Of a stretch of 64,000 bases of DNA, positions 26,403-32,580 are shown piece by piece (the first letter of the stretch is position 1; each line of letters begins with the position of its first letter). The notes under the pieces were generated by a model, which worked only from the letters and a program-made list of their open reading frames with translations, did no database searches and was not told the origin of the DNA. Location of the stretch: positions 1,116,001 through 1,180,000 of the forward strand of contig NZ_CP040887.1 in NCBI RefSeq assembly GCF_006337125.1. Reading direction: 5' to 3'. A program made the position numbers and the translations under genes. The stretch is from Serinicoccus chungangensis (GTDB lineage Bacteria > Actinomycetota > Actinomycetes > Actinomycetales > Dermatophilaceae).

Positions 26403-28361
26403 CTAGACGACAGCGAGCACGACCACCGTGCCCCGGGGCACCTGCTCGCCGGGCTCGACGGACTGCTCGCGGACCGTGCCGAAGAAGCCGCCCCGGACGT
26501 CGTCGCGCTCCACGACCAGACCCAGCTCGACGAGCTCCTCCTCCGCCGCGGTGAACTGTCGCCCCACGACCTGCGGGACGCTCACCAGCTCGGGACCCTT
26601 CGACACGGTGACGGTGACGGTGCTGCCGCGCTCGACCGTGCCCGAGGTGGGGGCCTGGCTCACCACCGACCCCTCGGCGATGTCCTCGTCGAAGACCCGC
26701 TCCGGCGCCACGGTCACGGTGAGACCGGCGTCGACGAGCGCTGCCGTCGCCTCCTGCTCGGTGCGCCCGGTGACCTGCGGCACGGCCACCGGGGCGGGCC
26801 CGTCGCTGACGACGACCGCGACCTCGCCCCCGGGGGGCAGCGGCTCGCCGGCCGCCGGCGTGCTGCTGAGGATGCGGCCCTCCGGCTCGCTCTCGTGGTG
26901 CTGGCGGGTCTGCGCCCCGAGCGTGAGGTTCGCCCCGCTCAACGCCTCCTGCGCGGACTCGACGCTCAGCCCCGCCAGCGGCGGTACGGCATACCGTTCC
27001 GGCCCCTGCGAGACGACCACCGGCACGTCGGTGCCGTGGCGCAGCTGCTGACCGGCCTGCTGCTCGGCGGAGATGACGACCCCGGAGGGCACCTGCTCGG
27101 AGTAGGCGTAGCTGATGACAGGGTCGAGCTGCTCGGCGTCGAGCAGGGCACGCGCCTGCGCCTCGGGCAGGTCCACCACGACGGGCATGGGGGAGTGGAC
27201 CCCGGGTCCGTCCAGCAGCCACCACGCGGCGTAGCCGGCGCCGCCGAGCAGCGCGACCAGCAGCAGGGAGAGCACGACCCCGCCGCGGCGCCGGGACGGT
27301 CGTGGCGCCGTCACGCGGGTCGGCGCGGGCGGTCGCGACGGCCGGTTGCCGGTGGTGCGGGCGTAGTGCCCCTCGGCGGGGCCGGGTCTCGACACCGGGA
27401 GGTGCCGGGTGGAGTCGCCCGCGCCCGCCACGACCTGGGTGAGGTCCGCGTCGTCGGCGCCCCAGGCCGTCGACCCCGGTGGGGCGGGAGCAGCGTCCAG
27501 CTGCGGGTCGTCGAGCTCGCGCAGGCAGTCCCGCATCTGCGCCAGCAGCTGGGCCGCGTCGCGGGGCCGGGCGGCGGGGTCGGTCGCGGCCGCGCGGCGC
27601 ACCAGGGCGTCGACCGGCGCGGGGACGGTCCCGGCGAGCGCGCGCGGGGAGGGGGTGCTGCCGTGGACGTGCTCGTAGGCCACCCGCAGCGGGTCGCCGC
27701 CGGGGAACGCCTTGCGGCCGGTCAGCAGCTCGAAGAGGAGCAGGCCGACGGCGTAGACGTCGGTCCGGGCGTCGACGGCGTCCTGCTCCACCTGCTCGGG
27801 GGCGAGGTAGGCGGCCGTCCCCCACACCAGCTCCGAGCTCGCCTGCCGGCCCGCGGCGGACACCGCCCGGGCGAGCCCGAAGTCGGCGACCTTGACCCCG
27901 CTCTCGCGGCCGTCGGCCAGCAGGACGTTCTCGGGCTTGATGTCGCGGTGCACCAGGCCGCGCCGGTGCGCCTCGGCCAGCGCCTCGGCGACCGGCAGCA
28001 GCAGGGCCATCGCCCGGCGGGTGGACATCGGCGCGTGCGCGGTGATGACGTCGCGCAGCGTCGGGCCCTCCACGAGCTCCATCGCGAGGAAGACGACGTC
28101 CCCGTCCTCGCCCTGGTCGTAGACCCCCACGACGTGGGGGTGGGACAGGCGGGCGGCGGCCCGGGCCTCGGCGACGAAGCGCCGTACGAAGGCGTCGTCC
28201 TCGGCGAGGTCGGGACGCATGACCTTGAGCGCGACCGGACGGTCCAGGCGCAGGTCACGGGCGCGGTAGACCGTCGCCATGCCACCGCGGGCGAGCTCGC
28301 CCTCCACCTGGTAGCGACCGTCGATGACGCGGTCGAGGAGGGTGGAGGTCGGGGCGGTCAC
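26403..28361 (-). CDS. PASTA-domain serine/threonine protein kinase in the PknL position
   Basis: 652-residue receptor kinase. The kinase domain (residues 15-280) has the glycine loop LARGGMATVY, Lys46, HRDIKPEN with Asp140, and the DFG Asp160. One membrane helix (SLLLVALLGGAGYAAWWLL, around residue 365) is followed by four PASTA repeats, which in relatives sense muropeptides or lipid II. GTG 28361 follows a TAGACT box by 7 nt. Neighbouring genes match M. tuberculosis pknL-Rv2175c, but as far as I recall PknL lacks PASTA domains, so this is PknB-like in architecture. It probably controls cell-wall growth. Confidence 0.93.
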   Translation of the reverse strand: MTAPTSTLLDRVIDGRYQVEGELARGGMATVYRARDLRLDRPVALKVMRPDLAEDDAFVRRFVAEARAAARLSHPHVVGVYDQGEDGDVVFLAMELVEGPTLRDVITAHAPMSTRRAMALLLPVAEALAEAHRRGLVHRDIKPENVLLADGRESGVKVADFGLARAVSAAGRQASSELVWGTAAYLAPEQVEQDAVDARTDVYAVGLLLFELLTGRKAFPGGDPLRVAYEHVHGSTPSPRALAGTVPAPVDALVRRAAATDPAARPRDAAQLLAQMRDCLRELDDPQLDAAPAPPGSTAWGADDADLTQVVAGAGDSTRHLPVSRPGPAEGHYARTTGNRPSRPPAPTRVTAPRPSRRRGGVVLSLLLVALLGGAGYAAWWLLDGPGVHSPMPVVVDLPEAQARALLDAEQLDPVISYAYSEQVPSGVVISAEQQAGQQLRHGTDVPVVVSQGPERYAVPPLAGLSVESAQEALSGANLTLGAQTRQHHESEPEGRILSSTPAAGEPLPPGGEVAVVVSDGPAPVAVPQVTGRTEQEATAALVDAGLTVTVAPERVFDEDIAEGSVVSQAPTSGTVERGSTVTVTVSKGPELVSVPQVVGRQFTAAEEELVELGLVVERDDVRGGFFGTVREQSVEPGEQVPRGTVVVLAVV

Positions 28362-28368
28362 GCCCCAG

Positions 28369-28374
28369 AGTCTA
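28369..28374 (-). promoter_or_regulatory. Leaderless -10 hexamer of the PASTA kinase gene
   Basis: TAGACT on the minus strand ends 7 nt before the GTG at 28361, in the gap after the transglycosylase gene. Confidence 0.55.
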
Positions 28375-28431
28375 CGGAGGGCGGCCGTCCGACCGTGGGA
28401 CGTGCGCCGTCGGTATGCCCGCGGCCGGGCC

Positions 28432-29700
28432 TCAGAGGGTCCGCTGGAAGTGCTTGATGTTGCGGACGTACTGCCGGGTGTCGGCGAACAGACCGTGCTG
28501 GCGCACGCTGGCCAGGCCCTGGTAGTAGCCCCCGATGGCCTCGTCGGTGCTCCCGGCCGAGCGCAGCAGGGTACGCATGATGACCACGCCGGCGGTGACG
28601 TTGTCCTCGGGGTCGAGCAGGTTGAGCTCGCGCCCCACGAGCCCGGAGGCCCACTGGCCCGAGCTCGGGATGACCTGCATGGCGCCGATCGCGTTGGCGG
28701 GGGAGACGGCCCGGTGGTTCCAGCCCGACTCCTGGTAGGACAGCGCCAGCATGAGGGTGGGGTCCACGCCGTGGCGCTCGCTGGTCCGGACGATGAGGTC
28801 GCGCACGGCGGACCGGCTCGGCACGTCGACCTCGGCGAGGTAGTCGCGGTTGGCCGCGGCCGACCGGGCGATGCCGTCGCTGTAGCGGTAGTGCAGGAAG
28901 GTGTCCGGCACCTTCTCCCCGGCCCGGTGGTCCCCGATGGTCGACTCGTCGTACGGGCGGTCCAGAGCGGTGGTCCGGGTCGTCCCCACGCTCGCGGCCT
29001 GGCTGGACCCGCCGAGGCGCAGCTTCTGGCCGGGGTAGATGAGCCGGGTGTCGGCCAGGCCGTTGGCCCTGGCGATGTCGGCGACGGTGACGCCGTGCCG
29101 CGCGGCGATCCCGCTGAGGGTGTCACCGGCCCGCACCGTCACGCTGCGGGCCTTCGACGAGGAGGTGGGTGCGGCAGGCGCCGCGGTGCCGCCGGAGGGA
29201 CGCTGCTGCTCCGCGGCGGTCCCGGGCAGGCGGAGCACCTGGCCGGGGTAGATGAGCCGGCTGTTGGCGATGGAGTTGACCGCGACGAGGTCCTTGATGC
29301 TCACGCCGTGACGCACCGCGAGGTGGGAGAGGGTGTCGCCCGCACGGACCGTGACGGTGCCCTTCGCCGCGGGCTGCTTCCCGGTCGCGGGGGACGAGGA
29401 GGGTGAGGGCGCCGGGGTGGACGTGGCCGTCCCGCCGCCGGAGGGGATCCGCAGCGTGGTGCCGGGCATGATCCACCGCCCGCCGTCGCGCAGGTCGTTG
29501 GCGCGGACGATGGCCCGCGCGCTGACGTCGTACCGCTCGGCGAGGTCGTAGACGGTGTCACCGGGCGCGACCGTGTGCGTGGTGTCCTTCCGGGTCCGCA
29601 CCACCGTGTCCAGCGGTGCGGTGGCGTGCACGCCGGTGGGCGCGACATAGGCCAGGGACGGCAGGTCGCCCGGGGGCAGGGCGGCGAAGAGCGGGCTCAC
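28432..29700 (-). CDS. LysM-domain lytic transglycosylase (SLT fold)
   Basis: 422-residue cell-wall protein. Three LysM domains, each with a VAPGDTVYDLAERY- or VRAGDTLSHLAVRHG-type start, are separated by Ser/Thr/Pro linkers and bind glycan. The C-terminal lysozyme-like domain has the catalytic Glu324 in SYQESGWNH, followed by AIGAMQVIPSSG, typical of family 1 transglycosylases. GTG 29700 has GGAGGA 5 nt upstream, a strong choice. From this start there is no hydrophobic signal peptide, which is odd for a peptidoglycan enzyme. It lies just upstream of the PASTA kinase gene. Confidence 0.88.
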   Translation of the reverse strand: MSPLFAALPPGDLPSLAYVAPTGVHATAPLDTVVRTRKDTTHTVAPGDTVYDLAERYDVSARAIVRANDLRDGGRWIMPGTTLRIPSGGGTATSTPAPSPSSSPATGKQPAAKGTVTVRAGDTLSHLAVRHGVSIKDLVAVNSIANSRLIYPGQVLRLPGTAAEQQRPSGGTAAPAAPTSSSKARSVTVRAGDTLSGIAARHGVTVADIARANGLADTRLIYPGQKLRLGGSSQAASVGTTRTTALDRPYDESTIGDHRAGEKVPDTFLHYRYSDGIARSAAANRDYLAEVDVPSRSAVRDLIVRTSERHGVDPTLMLALSYQESGWNHRAVSPANAIGAMQVIPSSGQWASGLVGRELNLLDPEDNVTAGVVIMRTLLRSAGSTDEAIGGYYQGLASVRQHGLFADTRQYVRNIKHFQRTL

Positions 29701-29728
29701 GTCGTTCCTCCAGTGACGGCTGTGAAGC

Positions 29729-29734
29729 ACGGTA
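29729..29734 (-). promoter_or_regulatory. Candidate -10 hexamer of the transglycosylase gene
   Basis: TACCGT on the minus strand would give a short leader holding the GGAGGA site before GTG 29700. A TTGTCC element further upstream, paired with TCCCAT, is an alternative. The evidence is weak. The rest of the 155-bp gap (29701-29855) shows no recognisable riboswitch. Confidence 0.25.
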
Positions 29735-29855
29735 GATGGGACACTCCCGGGACGTGGGGGGACAAGGTGACCCGTGAGGCATGAGGGACAGTACCTTGCT
29801 GGCGGGAGGACCGCCACCCTTTCGGCGTGTCGTGCCATGTGATTGACTAGGAGAT

Positions 29856-30212
29856 GTGGTAAGTGACAGCGATGTAATTTCTGAGTGGTGGACCATCCCC
29901 GACGTGATGGAGCGCACCGGCGTGAGCCTGCAGCAGGCCCGGCGCTGGGTGCAGGAGCGCGATGTCGTGGCGCTGAGGCGAGGCCCCGACGCGGTGCTGA
30001 TGGTCCCGGCCGGCTTCTTCGTCGACGACGGGCCCCTCCCGGCGCTGCGCGGCACCATCACGGTGCTCGCCGACGGTGGCCAGAGCGACGAGGAGATCGT
30101 CGCCTGGCTCCACGCGCCGGACGACTCGCTGACGGGTGGCAGCGCGCTCGCCTCCCTGCACGCCGGGGCGAAGACGGAGGTGCGCCGCCGGGCGCAGGAG
30201 CAGGCGTTCTGA
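29856..30212 (+). CDS. Rv2175c-like DNA-binding regulatory protein
   Basis: 118-residue protein with a winged-helix-type N-terminal domain (TIPDVMERTGVSLQQARRWV) and the conserved C-terminal block GTITVLADGGQSDEEIVAWLHAPDDSL...RRRAQEQAF. This matches M. tuberculosis Rv2175c, a DNA-binding substrate of the kinase PknL; here it is likewise encoded near a Ser/Thr kinase gene. Control by the kinase is inference. The GTG start at 29856 gives the expected N-terminus, but its ribosome site is unclear (GGAG is only 2 nt away). The local sequence is unusually AT-rich for this window. Confidence 0.82.
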   Translation: MVSDSDVISEWWTIPDVMERTGVSLQQARRWVQERDVVALRRGPDAVLMVPAGFFVDDGPLPALRGTITVLADGGQSDEEIVAWLHAPDDSLTGGSALASLHAGAKTEVRRRAQEQAF

Positions 30213-30236
30213 CGGCGCCCAGGCGCTCCGGTCGGC

Positions 30237-31319
30237 TCAGGTGGACCGCTGGGTGCAGACCGCCACGAGCTCGGTCAGCGCCTCCCGGCCCTGCTGGGTC
30301 AGGTCCGGTGCGCCGCTGATCTCGACCAGGGCGCGCTCCGCTCCCCGGTCGACCATCTCCTCGGTGCGCTCCAGGGCGCCGGAGTCCACGAGCACGTCGC
30401 GCACCCGGTCCACGGCGTCCTCGTCGAGGTCCGGGTCGCCCAGGGCGTCCTCGAGGAGCTGTGCCCCGGCCGGGCCGGCCTGCGCGAGGGCGTGGGCGAC
30501 GAGCACCGTGTGCTTGCCCTCCCGCAGGTCGTCGCCGGCCGGCTTCCCGGTCTGCTCGGGGTCGCCGAAGACGCCCAGGACGTCGTCGCGCAGCTGGAAG
30601 GCCTCGCCGAGCGCGGCCCCGTAGCGGCCGAGGGACGACCGGGTCTGCTCGCCCACCCCCGCGGCGTCCGCGCCGATGAGCAGCGGCTGCTGGACGGAGT
30701 AGCGCGCGCTCTTGTAGCGGATCACCGTGAGGCAGCGCTCCAGCCGCTGCTCGAGGTCCAGGTCGCGCCAGCCACGGGCTCCCTCGAGCATGTCGAGGAA
30801 CTGACCGCCCATGAGCTGGGTGCGCATGCGGTCGAACTCGGGTCGCGCGCGGCGCAGGGCGTCCTCGGGGAGCCCGCTGGTGCTGAAGACCTCGTCCGTC
30901 CAGTTGAGGCACAGGTCGCCGGCGAGGATGGCGGCGGCGTGGCCGAAGGAGTCCGGGTCGCCGGACCACCCGTGCTCCCGGTGGTGGCTCGCGAACCGGC
31001 GGTGGGCGGTCGGGTGCCCGCGCCGGAGGTCGCTGTGGTCCATGACGTCGTCATGGAGCAGCGCCGCGGCCTGGAAGATCTCCATGGCGCTCGCGGCCCG
31101 CACGGCGGCGGGGTCGTCCGGCCCGCCCAGGGCGCGCCAGCCCCAGTAGAGGAAGGTGGCACGCAGGCGCTTGCCGCCGTTCAGCAGCTCGGCGATCGCC
31201 TCCAGCAGCGGGGTCATCGGAGGTCCCAGCTCGTCCAGGACGGCGCGCTGCCGCGCGAGCTGCTCGTCGAGAGCCTGCTGCACACGGGGGCGCAGGTCCA
31301 CGCGGTCCAGGGCCTGCAT
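30237..31319 (-). CDS. Polyprenyl diphosphate synthase (IdsA family)
   Basis: 360-residue trans-prenyltransferase that condenses isopentenyl diphosphate units. The first aspartate-rich motif LLHDDVMDHSDLRRG and the second, QLRDDVLGVFGD, are complete, as are GGKRLRATF and the Lys/Arg substrate ligands. Product length is probably C15-C20 by family resemblance to IdsA2 (Rv2173) but is not determined. ATG 31319 is preceded by GAGAGGA at 7 nt; GTG 31322 is also possible. It lies convergent to the Rv2175c-like gene and divergent from the SOS cassette. Confidence 0.92.
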   Translation of the reverse strand: MQALDRVDLRPRVQQALDEQLARQRAVLDELGPPMTPLLEAIAELLNGGKRLRATFLYWGWRALGGPDDPAAVRAASAMEIFQAAALLHDDVMDHSDLRRGHPTAHRRFASHHREHGWSGDPDSFGHAAAILAGDLCLNWTDEVFSTSGLPEDALRRARPEFDRMRTQLMGGQFLDMLEGARGWRDLDLEQRLERCLTVIRYKSARYSVQQPLLIGADAAGVGEQTRSSLGRYGAALGEAFQLRDDVLGVFGDPEQTGKPAGDDLREGKHTVLVAHALAQAGPAGAQLLEDALGDPDLDEDAVDRVRDVLVDSGALERTEEMVDRGAERALVEISGAPDLTQQGREALTELVAVCTQRST

Positions 31320-31399
31320 CACGGATCCTCTCGTCCCTCGGCGGGTCTGTCGGCGGTGCCGGGAAGGGTGGTGCGTCCCGGCTGTGCGGGCCGGCTCCG

Positions 31400-31405
31400 A
31401 GCCTA
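31400..31405 (-). promoter_or_regulatory. Putative -10 hexamer of the idsA-like gene
   Basis: TAGGCT on the minus strand would give a leader of about 75 nt to the ATG at 31319. Confidence 0.4.
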
Positions 31406-31420
31406 TCCGCTGCGGCGCGC

Positions 31421-31452
31421 GGCCCGGGCCGCCCCCTCCTGCGGCCCGGGCC
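31421..31452. terminator. Perfect 12-bp inverted repeat in the divergent region
   Basis: GGCCCGGGCCGC at 31421-31432 pairs perfectly with 31441-31452 across an 8-nt loop. It lies upstream of both divergent promoters, so it is not an ordinary terminator of either gene. It may insulate them or be part of an unannotated RNA. Confidence 0.45.
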
Positions 31453-31493
31453 CCGCCCTCATGGTCGTGCTCGGGGCGTGTGCCGCGCCGACG

Positions 31494-31502
31494 TTGTCCA
31501 CA
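31494..31502 (+). promoter_or_regulatory. DnaA box
   Basis: TTGTCCACA is a perfect match to the actinobacterial (Streptomyces) DnaA-box consensus. It lies 26 bp upstream of the -35 element of the SOS cassette promoter. I found no second perfect copy in the window. Confidence 0.55.
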
Positions 31503-31527
31503 GGGTGGGGCCGTCGCGAGGGAGGGG

Positions 31528-31556
31528 TTGAGTCCGTCGGTGGTGAGTCGTACATT
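31528..31556 (+). promoter_or_regulatory. Promoter of the DUF6504-HEPN-dnaE2-dinB cassette
   Basis: TTGAGT (31528-31533) and TACATT (31551-31556) are separated by 17 bp, close to the sigma-70 consensus. Transcription would start around 31563, about 10 bp ahead of the LexA box. Confidence 0.7.
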
Positions 31557-31572
31557 TGTCCTATCGCCGGAG

Positions 31573-31588
31573 TCGAACACAAGTTCGA
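31573..31588 (+). promoter_or_regulatory. LexA operator (SOS box)
   Basis: TCGAACACAAGTTCGA is a perfect TCGAAC-N4-GTTCGA palindrome, the mycobacterial/actinobacterial LexA consensus. It overlaps the expected start of transcription of a cassette encoding two damage-tolerance polymerases, exactly where repression by LexA would act. Confidence 0.9.
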
Positions 31589-31636
31589 TCGACGGGCCGT
31601 CGTCGCACGGCCACACACACGGAGGAGGTGCCGGTC

Positions 31637-32038
31637 ATGAGCAGGAGCTACCACGAGCCGGTCGAGGTCAGGCTGGGCCGGGCGCAGGAGCACGGTGTGC
31701 GGATCGAGACGGCGCTGCCGGTCGGGGTGGCCGACGACCGGGAGCCCTCGGACGACCTCGACCCCCAGGTCCCGGCCGTGTTCCTGTGGCGCGGGCGGCT
31801 CCACCTCGTCCGGGCGGTCCTGGGGCAGTGGAGCCTGCGCGTGGCGTGGTGGCGGACGGAGGACCGGGACGGTCCGCCCGCCGGCCCTGACCTGCCCCGC
31901 CTCGGCGGGGGGCCGGGCGGCGAGCAGCTGGAGCGGGTCGTCTGGCGGGTCGAGGCCGGTGCGGGGCGCTCGGCAGGGACGGGGGTCTACGACCTGGTCC
32001 AGGGCGAGCGGTGGTGGTTGGAGCGGGTCGCCGACTGA
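31637..32038 (+). CDS. DUF6504 family protein, first gene of SOS cassette
   Basis: 133-residue soluble protein of unknown biochemical role. The N-terminal MSRSYHEPVEVRLG and the central FLWRGRLHLVRAVLGQWSL...WWRTE, then VYDLVQGERWWLERV, match the DUF6504 family that accompanies dnaE2-type polymerase genes in actinobacteria. The many Trp/Arg residues suggest a small beta-barrel. ATG 31637 has GGAGGAGG 8 nt upstream. It follows the LexA box directly, so it should be damage-inducible. A role as accessory factor of the polymerases is inferred from context only. Confidence 0.82.
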   Translation: MSRSYHEPVEVRLGRAQEHGVRIETALPVGVADDREPSDDLDPQVPAVFLWRGRLHLVRAVLGQWSLRVAWWRTEDRDGPPAGPDLPRLGGGPGGEQLERVVWRVEAGAGRSAGTGVYDLVQGERWWLERVAD

Positions 32039-32092
32039 CCGGCGGCACCACGCGCGTCAGCGGGACCGACCGGCGGGCGCAGGAAGCACGAG

Positions 32093-32128
32093 CACGAGGA
32101 CCACGAGGACCACGAGGACCACGAGAGG
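32093..32128. repeat. 9-bp tandem repeat in the DUF6504-HEPN gap
   Basis: CACGAGGAC occurs at 32093, 32102 and 32111, followed by a fourth degenerate copy (CACGAGAGG) at 32120. The array ends 8 nt before the ATG of the next gene and includes its purine-rich ribosome-binding area. Confidence 0.85.
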
Positions 32129-32136
32129 ACGACAGG

Positions 32137-32580
32137 ATGACGACCATCGAGACCGGGGCCAGCGCAGGCGCGGTGCTGGACCTGCTGGAGCGCTCGCGCG
32201 GGGTGCTGCTGCAGGCCTGTCACAGCGGGACGGCGGCGGAGCGCTACACCCAGGCCCACCTGTCCGCGCTGCGGGCCGGGGCCGCGTTGCTGGCCGCCCG
32301 CACGACGCCCACGCCCGGCCGACGCGGCCGACCCCGCAGCGTCTGGGAGATGCTCCCCCCGGTGGCGCCGGAGCTGACCGAGTGGGCCGCGTTCTTCGCC
32401 GCGTCCGGTCGCCGCCGGGTGGCGCTGGAGCGGGGAGCGACCCACGCCGCCGTGACGACGCGGGAGGCCGACGACATGGTGCGGGCGGGGGAGCGCTTCC
32501 TCGAGCTGGTGCGGGCCTCGCTCCACCTGCCGTGCGAGACCTCGCTGCACTCCGAGCTGACTCCGCTGGGCCACGGGTGA
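32137..32580 (+). CDS. SAV_6107 family HEPN-domain protein
   Basis: 147-residue helical protein. The stretches AVLDLLERSRGVLLQACHSG, AHLSALRAGAALLAAR and the C-terminal READDMVRAGERFLELVRASL are the helices of the SAV_6107-type HEPN family, which is found beside DnaE-type polymerase genes in streptomycetes and relatives. The canonical catalytic R-N-x3-H of HEPN RNases is not evident, so a binding role is more likely than RNase activity. ATG 32137 lies just after ACAGG and a 9-bp repeat array. Its stop overlaps the polymerase gene by 4 nt (GTGA). Confidence 0.82.
   Translation: MTTIETGASAGAVLDLLERSRGVLLQACHSGTAAERYTQAHLSALRAGAALLAARTTPTPGRRGRPRSVWEMLPPVAPELTEWAAFFAASGRRRVALERGATHAAVTTREADDMVRAGERFLELVRASLHLPCETSLHSELTPLGHG

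Larger units (their letters stand above)
31320..31636. other. 317-bp divergent control region between idsA-like gene and SOS cassette
   Basis: No gene is supported here. From left to right it holds the idsA-like leader, a TAGGCT -10 box (minus strand), a perfect 12-bp hairpin, a DnaA box, a TTGAGT-17-TACATT promoter (plus strand), a LexA box and the ribosome site GGAGGAGG for the DUF6504 gene. Confidence 0.7.

Noticed and set aside
29701..29855. Possible c-di-AMP (ydaO) riboswitch before the LysM transglycosylase
   Set aside because: The gene type would suit it, but I could not find the conserved ydaO core sequences and the leader seems too short.
32137..32580. HEPN toxin of a toxin-antitoxin pair
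   Set aside because: No R-N-x3-H catalytic motif, no adjacent nucleotidyltransferase antitoxin, and fixed linkage with the polymerase operon.
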